Part shown: in pieces, positions 1-6,798 of the stretch
Layout of the letters: each line of letters starts with the position of its first letter
Numbering within the stretch: the stretch's first letter is position 1
Virus record (IMG/VR): IMGVR_UViG_3300042452_000786
Span: 1 to 64,000 of that record
From: a virus
Direction: 5' to 3' (one strand)
Length of the DNA stretch: 64,000 nt
The notes under the pieces: model-generated
Seen by the model: only the letters and a program-made list of their open reading frames with translations
Told to the model about the DNA's origin: nothing
Databases searched by the model: none
Program-made: the position numbers and the translations under genes

Positions 1-1
1 C

Positions 2-391
2 CAGAATCCCAATCACAAACTTCCACAAGATCTATTCCCTGCACCAATCAAGGTGCAACACGCTGATCAGAACTGGTCATTCTTCCAGCCATTTGACACC
101 CATCAATTGGCACAGTGGGGCCAAGCTGTACGTAACTGCGTAGGTAATGCCAGCAGTTACGCCGAAGGTGTACGCAAGAAACAACACTTTATTGTGTTGT
201 GTATGGTTGATGGTGCACCACGCTTTACCATCCAACTCGAAGTCAATATGGGACTCATGAGTGTCAAACAGATTGTTGGGATGCACAACTCCAGGCTGAC
301 GGAGACAGACCGTGATCTGTACTCAGCAGCTTTCGGCAAAGCTTTACAAGCTCAAGAAGAGCGTCTAAAGTCCGAAGCAGAAGCCGCCTGA
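2..391 (+). CDS. PcfJ-like protein, C-terminal part (cut by window start)
   Basis: The frame is open from base 2 to a TGA at 389-391, so the gene begins before the window; the GTG at 53 is only an internal codon. The visible 129 residues contain NCVGNASSYAEG followed by a strand with FTIQLEV and then IVGMHNSRL. This order (asparagine-cysteine-valine-glycine, a basic segment, a Thr-containing strand, then a Q/G-x-x-N motif) resembles the end of PcfJ-like proteins of plasmids and phages. Their biochemical role is unknown. It is the first gene of a tightly packed plus-strand run. Family assignment is by motif memory only. Confidence 0.55.
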   Translation, partial: QNPNHKLPQDLFPAPIKVQHADQNWSFFQPFDTHQLAQWGQAVRNCVGNASSYAEGVRKKQHFIVLCMVDGAPRFTIQLEVNMGLMSVKQIVGMHNSRLTETDRDLYSAAFGKALQAQEERLKSEAEAA

Positions 392-394
392 CCA

Positions 395-589
395 ATGCCT
401 AAATCACGTTCTGATGAGGGGCTCGTAGTCACTTACGATGAAGAGTCCCTTACTTTCTCGTTTGATTGGAATCCTAAAACTCATCCTGAGTACAACTTTC
501 TTGAAGAAATGACTTCAAGTGAGTTGCTAAAAATGCTTACACACTACCTTGAATTGACTGATGAAGAAACAAAACAACAACGCTCCTAA
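395..589 (+). CDS. Hypothetical acidic 64-residue protein
   Basis: ATG start 3 nt after the previous stop, inside the same transcriptional run. It encodes a small acidic protein with a predicted strand (LTFSFDW) and a C-terminal helix rich in Leu and Glu. No recognised domain. Its end overlaps the next gene by 29 nt, which suggests translational coupling. The compact packing and absence of a competing frame support it as a real gene. Confidence 0.6.
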   Translation: MPKSRSDEGLVVTYDEESLTFSFDWNPKTHPEYNFLEEMTSSELLKMLTHYLELTDEETKQQRS

Positions 590-881
590 GTTCTCTCCGG
601 GAGATAGAGTTGCTGAACGTCCAAAAGCATCTGCAATTCCAGGATTGCGGCCTGAATCAATTAAACGTACAGCACAGTACAGAACACAACGTTATGGAAC
701 TGTGATAGAAACAATTACAAAAGAATCTAAAACAAGAACAAACAAAACAACCATGTTGACTTACATCCGTGTTCTATGGGATGGCATGCAATCGCCATCT
801 GACCACGCACAAATGAGGATTTGCCTTGAATCAGATCTGCCCCAGGTGATTGATGAGTACTGCGCTGTTATCGGAGGCTAA
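561..881 (+). CDS. Hypothetical protein with KOW/SH3-like start
   Basis: A 106-residue basic protein starting inside the preceding gene. Residues 10-17 (KFSPGDRV) followed by a Tyr-Gly-Thr-Val strand and YIRVLWDG look like a small beta-barrel of the SH3/KOW kind, as found in many phage early proteins of unknown function. The C-terminus is acidic. No enzymatic motif is visible. The fold is inference from pattern only. Confidence 0.6.
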   Translation: MKKQNNNAPKFSPGDRVAERPKASAIPGLRPESIKRTAQYRTQRYGTVIETITKESKTRTNKTTMLTYIRVLWDGMQSPSDHAQMRICLESDLPQVIDEYCAVIGG

Positions 882-885
882 TCTA

Positions 886-1116
886 ATGTCAATCAGGAAC
901 ATGAAAAAAGACAGACTTACTGATGCAGTCTGTGATTACTTAGATGAAAAAGAACTCATGGAATTTCTTACAGATTTAAAAAGCATTCTGCAAAAAGAAG
1001 AAGATAGGCTTACTGTGCAAATTGATATTTTTAAAACTGCAAAAACTTTGATTTTTGATTCACTTGTATTCACTGAAAAGCCAATCGATGAAACCAAAGA
1101 TTCTACCTTTGATTGA
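886..1116 (+). CDS. Hypothetical helical protein
   Basis: The ATG at 886 is chosen over an upstream in-frame start because GGAGG (874-878) sits about 8 nt before it and it avoids overlapping the preceding gene. It encodes 76 residues, largely helical and charged, with an alternating Leu/Lys/Glu pattern that could form a short coiled coil. No known family. Its 3' end overlaps the next gene by about 29 nt. Confidence 0.6.
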   Translation: MSIRNMKKDRLTDAVCDYLDEKELMEFLTDLKSILQKEEDRLTVQIDIFKTAKTLIFDSLVFTEKPIDETKDSTFD

Positions 1117-1273
1117 AGAATGTGTAGAAAATGGCGCGACGAGAGGTTATCATCGCGCTTATAAATATACAGAAAATCCAGGAGTAGAACAAATTCTTGA
1201 TTCAATTTCTGAATGCATTATGAGTGAATTCCATGAACGTTTTTATTTTGATCAAAAGGAGTACCAGGAATGA
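1088..1273 (+). CDS. Hypothetical protein, 61 residues
   Basis: The start at ATG 1088 is the first methionine consistent with a short overlap; a longer reading from 1055 is possible. The product has basic and aromatic residues around GYHRAYKYTE and an acidic C-terminal half. No domain recognised. It ends in a 4-nt ATGA overlap with the following gene, a sign of coupled translation in a compact operon. Confidence 0.55.
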   Translation: MKPKILPLIEECVENGATRGYHRAYKYTENPGVEQILDSISECIMSEFHERFYFDQKEYQE

Positions 1274-1614
1274 CTAACCAACACCCAATCACCCCACCGC
1301 CTGAGCTGGTGCAGCAGTGGGTGGGCAACGCCTACCTATCAGATGTGCACCACAACGAAGAAGACTGGGCGTACGAACAACACATCGCCACCCGCGCCGC
1401 CCAATGGGGCGCCGACCAGGAGCTGGAGGCGTGCGTTGGATGGCTCGACCGAAATGATTACTTCGACTCTGCAGGTGAACTCCGCGCCGTCAGACGCCCC
1501 AAGCCGCCGAGCTTGAAGGAGCAGGCGCTGGAAATCTTGCAAAGGCTTTCTAAATATCAAGAAGATTCTGATTGGGACACTATCCGCCGCGCACTGGAGG
1601 CGCTACCTGAATGA
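1270..1614 (+). CDS. Hypothetical protein, GC-rich codon use
   Basis: A 114-residue protein starting at an ATGA junction. Composition changes sharply here: third positions become G/C rich (runs of CGCC and GAGCTG), unlike the AT-rich genes on both sides, and this continues to about 2960. The C-terminal segment, EQALEILQRLSK to IRRALEALPE, resembles small proteins common in Synechococcus phages, whose function is unknown. The composition suggests acquisition from a GC-richer genome such as Synechococcus or Cyanobium. Confidence 0.6.
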   Translation: MTNQHPITPPPELVQQWVGNAYLSDVHHNEEDWAYEQHIATRAAQWGADQELEACVGWLDRNDYFDSAGELRAVRRPKPPSLKEQALEILQRLSKYQEDSDWDTIRRALEALPE

Positions 1615-1811
1615 CTGAACTATCACCACAAGCGCAGGCGGTACTAGATGGATTTCGTGCTGTGCCAACTCTTATGGATAGACCGTCTATTGCCGGTGCC
1701 CTGAAAGCTGCTGCGGATCAGGTAGTGCCGGCCAACGGAAGCCGTAAGAACAACGAGATCCGCGCCGAACTCCTCGCCATCGCCGCCGAGCTGGAGGGTG
1801 GCAATGACTGA
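1611..1811 (+). CDS. Hypothetical alanine-rich small protein
   Basis: 66 residues, ATGA overlap with the preceding gene and 8-nt overlap with the next. Alanine-rich helices (AAADQV, AELLAIAAELEG) dominate. The C-terminal EIRAELLAIAAELE pattern is typical of short helical cyanophage proteins. No function can be assigned. It belongs to the GC-rich block by codon use. Confidence 0.55.
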   Translation: MTELSPQAQAVLDGFRAVPTLMDRPSIAGALKAAADQVVPANGSRKNNEIRAELLAIAAELEGGND

Positions 1812-2136
1812 CTTTCGTGCGCTGTGCGTCGAGCTGCTCCAATTTGGAGATCAAGCAGGAGAAATTGCAGCAAATGAAGGACTGTGGCCGGATTGCGACC
1901 CAGGCCCTGATTGGCTGCTAGACCGAGCCCGCGCCGCCCTGGCCCAGCCTGAGCCGCAGGGGCCGACGGATGAGGAACTGTGTAAGTTTTTCCGTGCAAA
2001 TGATGATCTAATGCGACACTGTGAGGCGGGGACTGATTGGGATGAGCCCTTGATGACGGAGCATGAGTTTCCGGCGGTTGCCCGCGCCGTCCTCGCCCTC
2101 TGGGGCCGCACCGCCACTACCGGAGAACAACAATGA
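1804..2136 (+). CDS. Hypothetical protein with AQPEPQGPTDEEL segment
   Basis: 110 residues from ATG 1804. The N-terminus MTDFRALCVELL is nearly the same as that of the next gene (MTESNFRSLCQELMDAI), so the two are probably diverged duplicates. The middle carries LAQPEPQGPTDEEL, one of three nucleotide-level copies of the same GC-rich segment in this region. The rest is helical and acidic with no known catalytic motif. It ends in an ATGA overlap with its paralogue. Confidence 0.6.
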   Translation: MTDFRALCVELLQFGDQAGEIAANEGLWPDCDPGPDWLLDRARAALAQPEPQGPTDEELCKFFRANDDLMRHCEAGTDWDEPLMTEHEFPAVARAVLALWGRTATTGEQQ

Positions 2137-2430
2137 CTGAATCCAATTTCCGTTCGCTGTGCCAAGAGCTGATGGATGCCATCGACTCTGGTATTCCTCG
2201 TGGACGTATCAAACAATCGCCACTTGCTGTTCGTGTTGACGCCGCGCTGGCCCAGCCCGAGCCGCAGGGGCTAATGCCCGAAGTAGATGACATTCTGCGT
2301 TTGGCTGCAATCATCCGTAGGGTTGACGGCAACCACGACAAAGGCGCTGCTGCGTTGGCGGAGGCAATCTTGAGCCATCCCGACAGCCGCTGGCAACACG
2401 CCCAGCCCGAGCCGCAGGGGCCGACGGGCC
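1932..2430 (+). repeat. Three dispersed in-frame copies of an AQPEPQG-coding segment
   Basis: Copies begin near 1937, 2247 and 2400. Each holds GGCCCAGCC(T/C)GAGCCGCAGG or a one-base variant, and all are read in the same frame to give (L)AQPEPQG; the first and third continue as GPT. Identity at DNA level across different genes, always in frame and next to helix boundaries, suggests a propagating linker-coding element rather than conserved protein function. Confidence 0.6.
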
Positions 2431-2651
2431 GCCCCACTATCGAGCCGGTGCCGGTGAGCGATCCGCCGGGGCCGGAGGATTGCGATGCGGAGGGGAGGTG
2501 TTGGTGGTTTTCACCTCCAGCCTGTGGGCCTAACACGATCCGTCCGTGCTGGACTTTTGACTCGGAAACTCTGGAAGGGGACACCCACTGGCTGCCCCAC
2601 TGGGCGCTGCCGGTGCCTGCACCCGCCAACACTATTAACCAGGAGGACTAA
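2133..2651 (+). CDS. Paralogue of the preceding protein with two AQPEPQG segments
   Basis: 172 residues. The N-terminal part matches the preceding protein, and the product contains two AQPEPQG segments (residues about 38-45 and 89-97). After these comes a proline-rich linker (PVSDPPGPED) and a C-terminal domain with CDAEGRCWWFSP, CGPNT and PCWTF, whose cysteines and tryptophans suggest a small independently folded module. It looks assembled from a repeated linker plus distinct domains. Function unknown. Confidence 0.6.
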   Translation: MTESNFRSLCQELMDAIDSGIPRGRIKQSPLAVRVDAALAQPEPQGLMPEVDDILRLAAIIRRVDGNHDKGAAALAEAILSHPDSRWQHAQPEPQGPTGRPTIEPVPVSDPPGPEDCDAEGRCWWFSPPACGPNTIRPCWTFDSETLEGDTHWLPHWALPVPAPANTINQED

Positions 2652-2941
2652 TGGCCATGGAAATCCAAACACTTCGCGGCAACTTTTCTCAATTCAGCAA
2701 AGGCTTGTCAATTCGCGTATCAGACGGAAATGCAACGCTTGATACTTACATTGACCACAAGAAATTGCGAGCTTTTGCTGCCATGCTTGTTGATATTGCC
2801 GATGACGCACTTTCCAAGATTGGAGAAGAAGCTCAAGATTGCCAATCGAAACTACGCGACTGTTTTAATGATCTGCAAAGCGGCGATTGGAAAGCGCCCC
2901 TTGTCGAGCCGGTGCCTGGGGTGGAGGGTGCCGATGCTTAA
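2651..2941 (+). CDS. Hypothetical protein
   Basis: 96 residues; starts 1 nt into the TAATG junction after the preceding gene, with AGGAGG at 2641-2646 as a strong ribosome binding site. The N-terminal beta-rich part (QTLRGNFSQFSKGLSIRVSDG) is followed by a helix. The last codons (VEPVPGVEGADA) return to GC-rich usage. No known family. A start two codons downstream (ATG 2657) is also possible. Confidence 0.6.
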   Translation: MAMEIQTLRGNFSQFSKGLSIRVSDGNATLDTYIDHKKLRAFAAMLVDIADDALSKIGEEAQDCQSKLRDCFNDLQSGDWKAPLVEPVPGVEGADA

Positions 2942-3047
2942 CATCCTGCTCGCCCTCACCCTGCTGCTCGCCCTCGGCGCAGCGGTTGAACTAAGTGTGA
3001 TGATGATTTTTGTTAAGTTACTACCACTGTTGCTTAGGTTGCATTAA
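2934..3047 (+). CDS. Small single-span membrane peptide
   Basis: A 37-residue frame from ATG 2934, preceded by GGAGG about 5 nt upstream. Almost entirely hydrophobic: LNILLALTLLLALGAAVEL then VMMIFVKLLPLLL, enough for one or two membrane passes. It overlaps the previous gene by 8 nt and ends in TAATG with the next gene. The good ribosome site and tight junctions support it, though composition alone could produce such a frame by chance. Confidence 0.45.
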   Translation: MLNILLALTLLLALGAAVELSVMMIFVKLLPLLLRLH

Positions 3048-3394
3048 TGAAATGTCGTCAATGTAATAGCAAGAACACACGTGTTACTTGCACTGATCAC
3101 TTTGATACATTTACTAAGCGTTACTGCCGATGCCTTGATTGTCATTCAAAGTTTCGAACTGTTGAGCATTACGAAAAACCAAAACCTGGGCCCTTAAAAG
3201 GCTTACCTAGAGGTGGCAACATTGCCAAAGGCTCTGCTCATGGTAGTGCAATTCTTACTGAAAAGAATATATTTCAAATTCGAAATTTGTATCAAGAAGG
3301 TAAAACTTACAAGGTAATTGCAGAAAAATATGGTATTTCAACTTCTTATGTTTCAAAAATTGTTAATCTTAAAGCATGGAAACACTTGATCTAA
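3047..3394 (+). CDS. Zinc-ribbon plus helix-turn-helix protein
   Basis: 115 residues. An N-terminal zinc ribbon is visible as C3-x2-C6 and C27-x2-C32-type pairs (MKCRQCNSK, RCLDCHSKF), like Ogr/NrdR-type fingers. After a basic Gly/Pro-rich linker, the C-terminal half reads ILTEKNIFQIRNLYQEGKTY, then AEKYGISTSYVSKIV, a classic helix-turn-helix. The same helix-turn-helix style occurs at the end of homing endonucleases. Likely a DNA-binding regulator or a nuclease fragment without its catalytic part. Confidence 0.65.
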   Translation: MKCRQCNSKNTRVTCTDHFDTFTKRYCRCLDCHSKFRTVEHYEKPKPGPLKGLPRGGNIAKGSAHGSAILTEKNIFQIRNLYQEGKTYKVIAEKYGISTSYVSKIVNLKAWKHLI

Positions 3395-3567
3395 ACGAAA
3401 CTCCTATTCAAGCATGTGGAAGTTTTGATCCTTTGATTGATGAATACGCGCTGACCGTCACCAGTGGTTCTCTTGTTGTTACTTTTGAATTTCTAAAGAA
3501 AAAAGACATTGAGCACCTGATCTCATGTCTTTCTTGTATGATTGCTACCGAAGAAGAACCTAACTGA
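3376..3567 (+). CDS. Hypothetical protein, 63 residues
   Basis: The start lies in the last codons of the preceding gene (19-nt overlap). The small protein has a beta strand (YALTVTSGSLVVTFEF) followed by a helix with two cysteines (LISCLSCMIA). No recognised domain. It ends 1 nt before the thyX start codon, so it is probably co-translated with thyX. Confidence 0.5.
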   Translation: METLDLNETPIQACGSFDPLIDEYALTVTSGSLVVTFEFLKKKDIEHLISCLSCMIATEEEPN

Positions 3568-3568
3568 A

Positions 3569-4222
3569 ATGACTGCTGTCAAACTCACTTGGTGCACACC
3601 AAACGCAGAAGAAATGATTGTGCACATGGCGCGTGTCAGTGCACCTAAAAATCAAGGAAACATTGAAACAGCGCCTAAACTTCTTCGTTATCTCATCAAA
3701 CACAAACACCTGTCTCCTTTTGAGATGGCAAACATGTGTGTAGAAATTAATACAACCAGAGCAATTGCTCCTCAAATTCTTCGTCATCGCTCATTCTCCT
3801 TCCAAGAGTTTAGTCAAAGATACGCAGATACAACTGAGATTGGTAACGCTGTAATGCCACATTTGCGCAGACAAGATTTAAAAAATCGTCAAAACTCTAT
3901 TGATGATCTTGATACTGAACAGATTAGCCAGTACTACAGAAGAATGAGTCAACTCTTTGAAGATGCTGAACATCTTTACAAGGAAATGACAAGCAGCGGT
4001 ATAGCAAAAGAGTGCGCCAGGTCGGTGCTTCCTCTTGCAACACCAACGCGCCTCTACATGAATGGTTCGTTGCGTTCCTGGTTGACGTACATCGCTCTCC
4101 GGGAAAAACACGGAACCCAGATGGAACACATGATCATTGCAAAAGATATCAAAACCATTTTTTGCGGTCAATTCCCAACCATCGCTGACGCCATAGGCGG
4201 TGAAGAACCTTGGGAAATTTAA
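3569..4222 (+). CDS. thyX: Flavin-dependent thymidylate synthase ThyX
   Basis: 217 residues, about the family's normal length. The ThyX signature RHRSFSFQEFSQRY (RHR-x7-S type) is at residues 72-85, preceded by HLSPFEMANMCVEI, the usual helix that binds flavin and dUMP. ECARSVLPLATPT and the C-terminal LREKHGTQMEHMIIA fit the dUMP/FAD site. It makes dTMP from dUMP with methylene-tetrahydrofolate, NADPH and FAD. With the dCMP deaminase at 11009 it supplies thymidylate for phage DNA synthesis. The start is ATG 3569, just after the preceding stop. Confidence 0.95.
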   Translation: MTAVKLTWCTPNAEEMIVHMARVSAPKNQGNIETAPKLLRYLIKHKHLSPFEMANMCVEINTTRAIAPQILRHRSFSFQEFSQRYADTTEIGNAVMPHLRRQDLKNRQNSIDDLDTEQISQYYRRMSQLFEDAEHLYKEMTSSGIAKECARSVLPLATPTRLYMNGSLRSWLTYIALREKHGTQMEHMIIAKDIKTIFCGQFPTIADAIGGEEPWEI

Positions 4223-4270
4223 ATTACGTACCAAAAACATAAGATACAGGTCAACAACAATTGATTAACT

Positions 4271-4300
4271 GCCTGGGCACCGAAAGGATAAGTCCCAGGC
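4271..4300 (+). promoter_or_regulatory. GC-rich hairpin in leader before the ArdC-like gene
   Basis: Arms GCCTGGG (4271-4277) and CCCAGGC (4294-4300) are perfect complements around a 16-nt loop. They lie in the gap between thyX and the next gene, after CATAAGATA, which looks like a -10 element. The downstream bases TTCGTTGTATTT are only weakly T-rich, so this may be an attenuator or mRNA-stabilising hairpin rather than a full terminator. Confidence 0.5.
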
Positions 4301-4326
4301 TTCGTTGTATTTACACGCACAACCAG

Positions 4327-5277
4327 ATGGACAACGCAGTAACTGCACCAGCAAAACTTCCTAAAGTTCCAGATAAAGCTTTGGAAGCATTAAAGGAAGG
4401 AATTCAATCAGTCCTTGATTCCAAAGACTGGTCTGGATTTCTTACCGCAATCAGACGTATCCACAGCTACAGCTTCAACAATCGCATGTTGATCATGCTG
4501 GGACAATCCAAGCGTGGCTGGGATTTATCTCCGTTTGTTGCAGGTAAAACAAAATGGAACACTGAATTCAATCGCCAACTAAAAGAAGGCGAATACATCA
4601 AACCAATTTGGATTCTTGCTCCTGTTCTCATTGATAAGCGTGACGACAATGGCAATACCATTCGGAAGCCAGATGGTTCTACGGAAAAGGTCCCGATTCG
4701 TTTCCGTGGCGTACGAGTTTATGACCACCGTCAAACTCACGGTGATCCGATCCCTGAACCTGACACAGAAAAAATGATGTCTGAATTGACTGCAGACATT
4801 TCAGAGCAAGTAATGAATGGGATGGTCAACGTTGCTACAGCAAGATCTATTAACGTCGAACAAGAAATTTCAAAAGGTAACATGGGCGGCGCACACGGAC
4901 GCTGTTGGTTCTTGAATCAAGGTCGCGCCAGCAAGATTGAAATCTTGGAAGGTCTTAACCTTGCAACGCGTGTCAGTGTCATGGCTCACGAGCTAGGCCA
5001 CGCTATCCTCCACAACCGTGATGAGTACCAAGAACACGACTCCGCATCAATCAAAGAACTTGAAGCAGAGTCCGTGGCGTATCTTGTTTGTTCTCATTAC
5101 GGTGTGGATCTTGGTAGTCGCAGCTTCCAGTACATTGTTCATCACAACACTGCATCTGATGATGTCGTCGCGGATCTCCTGAAGTCAGGTGACAGGATCT
5201 TCAAGGCGTATGCTGAAATCACAACGGTCGTAGACAAGCACCTGGAAACGTTTAACCTGAAACCTGTGGTACATTAG
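4327..5277 (+). CDS. ArdC-like zincin antirestriction-type protein
   Basis: 316 residues from ATG 4327; a longer TTG start at 4261 would run through the leader hairpin and is unlikely. The N-terminal domain (LDSKDWSGFLTAIRRIHSYS, NNRMLIMLGQ, FVAGKTKW) matches the ssDNA-binding region of ArdC-like proteins. The C-terminal domain carries a zinc protease motif MAHELGHAILH, followed by ELEAESVAYLV with the third zinc ligand Glu. Family members protect incoming DNA from host restriction or act on DNA-bound proteins; the role here is inference. Confidence 0.8.
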   Translation: MDNAVTAPAKLPKVPDKALEALKEGIQSVLDSKDWSGFLTAIRRIHSYSFNNRMLIMLGQSKRGWDLSPFVAGKTKWNTEFNRQLKEGEYIKPIWILAPVLIDKRDDNGNTIRKPDGSTEKVPIRFRGVRVYDHRQTHGDPIPEPDTEKMMSELTADISEQVMNGMVNVATARSINVEQEISKGNMGGAHGRCWFLNQGRASKIEILEGLNLATRVSVMAHELGHAILHNRDEYQEHDSASIKELEAESVAYLVCSHYGVDLGSRSFQYIVHHNTASDDVVADLLKSGDRIFKAYAEITTVVDKHLETFNLKPVVH

Positions 5278-5280
5278 TCC

Positions 5281-5451
5281 GGTCCGGCCGGACCCAGTGG
5301 CCACTGGTAACGCAGCTATCCTCGTCAATGGCTGTGTTAAAAGAGGAGTCACCGTTGAGTTGAAGCAACGGTGAAGCCAACATAAAGTAAGCGAGACAGC
5401 AGGCCTACCTGCCGTTAAAATCCGTGCATCCGGAATCTCGCTCACTTTTTT
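5281..5451 (+). ncRNA. Candidate structured RNA: overlapping palindromes and hairpins
   Basis: Starting 4 nt after the ArdC-like stop are two overlapping perfect palindromes, 5281-5294 (GGTCCGGCCGGACC) and 5294-5307 (CCAGTGGCCACTGG). A perfect hairpin ACCGTTG/CAACGGT follows at 5351-5372, then a large closing stem AGCGAGA (5390-5396)/TCTCGCT (5436-5442) that encloses GCAGG/CCTGC. No frame with a convincing start is present. It could be a small RNA, a processed 3' UTR, or protein-binding DNA palindromes. Confidence 0.45.
5387..5451 (+). terminator. Terminator-like stem and T-run abutting the next start codon
   Basis: The stem GTaAGCGAGA (5387-5396) with TCTCGCTcAC (5436-5445) is followed directly by TTTTTT (5446-5451). 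The next gene's ATG is at 5455, so no ribosome binding site fits between them. Either the structure is a conditional attenuator, or translation of the next gene starts without a Shine-Dalgarno sequence. Confidence 0.55.
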
Positions 5452-5454
5452 GTA

Positions 5455-6045
5455 ATGAAACTCCAGGCTGATCTTTTTCCTTTTCTTACAACGCTGGAAG
5501 ATAACTGGCAAGTAATCCTTGAAGAACTGGATAACATTCTTTACAACGAAGTTGAATCAAATAAAAGTTACTTTGCACCCTGGCATGAAACAGACATCTA
5601 CAACGGAAGCTGGGATGTCTACGGTCTCTATTCTTTTGGAGACAAACTAGACAGTAACTGTAAGTTCTGCCCCAGGACTACAGAAATTGTTGAACAGATT
5701 CCAGGTCTTGTAACTGCTGGGTTTTCTGCTCTTGGTTTGAATACACACATCAAACCGCACGTCGGCTACACAAATGAAGTGTTGCGCTGTCACCTTGGTT
5801 TAATGGGGCCACAGCTCCACAAACCAGAAAAGATCAAGAATCCCTGGCTTAGAGTTGGTATCGCACCAGAAGACATGCTTCCTGCTTGTGGACTGCGAGT
5901 GGACGACAAAATTCTGCAATGGGAACCAGGCAAAGCTTTTGTGTTTGATGACACGTACGAGCATGAAGCCTGGAACTACGGCGAGCGCACGCGGTTTATT
6001 CTCCTTATCGACTTTAAGAAGAACGAATTTTCTGCTTTGCTTTGA
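5455..6045 (+). CDS. Asp/Asn beta-hydroxylase-like 2-oxoglutarate/Fe(II) oxygenase
   Basis: 196 residues. The double-stranded beta-helix core is seen in NTHIKPHVGYTNEVLRCHLGL (iron His and cosubstrate region) and in FVFDDTYEHEAWNYGERTRF, where the distal His precedes the 2-oxoglutarate-binding Arg, as in the Asp_Arg_Hydrox family. These enzymes hydroxylate Asp or Asn side chains of proteins. Phage copies have no settled substrate. The start directly follows a terminator-like structure, which suggests regulated expression. Confidence 0.85.
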   Translation: MKLQADLFPFLTTLEDNWQVILEELDNILYNEVESNKSYFAPWHETDIYNGSWDVYGLYSFGDKLDSNCKFCPRTTEIVEQIPGLVTAGFSALGLNTHIKPHVGYTNEVLRCHLGLMGPQLHKPEKIKNPWLRVGIAPEDMLPACGLRVDDKILQWEPGKAFVFDDTYEHEAWNYGERTRFILLIDFKKNEFSALL

Positions 6046-6050
6046 GGGTG

Positions 6051-6118
6051 GGACTGCACCGTGATCATCGGTACAGTCCGTCAGTTACCAGACAAGGGAA
6101 GCGATAAAAACCTTGTCT
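6051..6118 (+). other. Two hairpins in the 3' region after the hydroxylase
   Basis: GGACTG (6051-6056) pairs with CAGTCC (6074-6079), with an inner ACCG/CGGT. AGACAAGG (6090-6097) pairs with CCTTGTCT (6111-6118). Neither is followed by a real T-run, so they look like mRNA-stabilising or processing structures rather than intrinsic terminators. The whole gap 6046-6313 has no convincing long frame. Confidence 0.45.
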
Positions 6119-6173
6119 CCCTCTAGAATAAGGCCCTGTCATCGCTCTTCTTCAGGCCCCAAGCAAATCTAAC

Positions 6174-6251
6174 ATGCACACAATGATTAATCTCTCTGAG
6201 CACCTTGAAGATGCTATACAGTATCGAAACTATTTATTAACACTACCTTGA
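6174..6251 (+). CDS. Possible 25-residue peptide
   Basis: ATG 6174 to TGA 6251 encodes a short peptide starting MHTMINLSEHLEDAIQ and ending LLTLP, helical in pattern. No clear ribosome binding site is seen and the length is within chance. It is the only small frame in the gap that reads like a protein. Confidence 0.2.
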   Translation: MHTMINLSEHLEDAIQYRNYLLTLP

Positions 6252-6275
6252 CTGATCTTTCTTCTCCACCCCCGT

Positions 6276-6284
6276 TGGTATAAT
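6276..6284 (+). promoter_or_regulatory. Extended -10 promoter (TGGTATAAT)
   Basis: TGGTATAAT is a perfect TGnTATAAT extended -10 element, placed 30 nt before the GTG start at 6314. A TTGACT at 6248 is about 25 nt upstream, too far for a standard -35, so recognition would rest on the extended -10. It would be read by the host housekeeping sigma factor. Confidence 0.6.
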
Positions 6285-6313
6285 AGTATCTATGTGCTTA
6301 TTGAAAATGTACT

Positions 6314-6544
6314 GTGGCTACCCTGACAAAACCTAAGTTAATAGGATGTGTTTCCAGTGATTCCGGCTGCCTCTCTGTGTTGGATCCTGCTCATCTCCAG
6401 GTATCTGAAACTGGTTCAATCAACTTTCCAAAGTGGAACCTCTATACTTCTTTTGAGACTGAAGTCGGGGACGGAGAATTTACCGTCTTTGAACAACGTG
6501 ACAACAAAGGAAGACTTCGTCGCATCGTTATTGAATTGGAATGA
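6314..6544 (+). CDS. Hypothetical 76-residue protein
   Basis: GTG start just downstream of a good extended -10 promoter, so this is probably the first gene of a new transcript. The product is beta-rich (FTVFEQRDNKG, RRIVIELE) with two N-terminal cysteines. No recognised family. It ends in an ATGA overlap with the next gene. Confidence 0.5.
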   Translation: MATLTKPKLIGCVSSDSGCLSVLDPAHLQVSETGSINFPKWNLYTSFETEVGDGEFTVFEQRDNKGRLRRIVIELE

Positions 6545-6798
6545 AGATCGTTGATCCGGCAAAAGAACCTAATCGTTGGTTGGAAGCAGTACTTTTGGAC
6601 ATGCTAGAAGAAGGTACGCCTGAATCAAAAAAGATGCTTGCAGACGGCATACGAATGCTGTCTAACTGGATAGAACCAGGCTTAATAGATCAGTTATTTG
6701 GTCACTGGGTAGAGCGTTACAACCAGCTTTTGGCCGAACACGAAAAGTCTCAAAGTAGTTCTCACCAACAGTATTCATCAACAGATCTTCTGGCGTAA
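6541..6798 (+). CDS. Hypothetical helical protein
   Basis: 85 residues, acidic N-terminal helix (WLEAVLLDMLEEGTPESKKM) and a serine/glutamine-rich tail. The tail lies in a 137-nt overlap with the 3' end of the convergent minus-strand gene at 6662-7261. The unusual low-complexity C-terminus may therefore be shaped by the opposing gene. ATGA overlap with the preceding gene supports co-translation. Confidence 0.5.
   Translation: MKIVDPAKEPNRWLEAVLLDMLEEGTPESKKMLADGIRMLSNWIEPGLIDQLFGHWVERYNQLLAEHEKSQSSSHQQYSSTDLLA

Noticed and set aside
5281-5307. Restriction-site cluster as the meaning of the palindromes
   Set aside because: The palindromes are longer than normal recognition sites and sit within a larger stem array, so an RNA or operator role is more likely.
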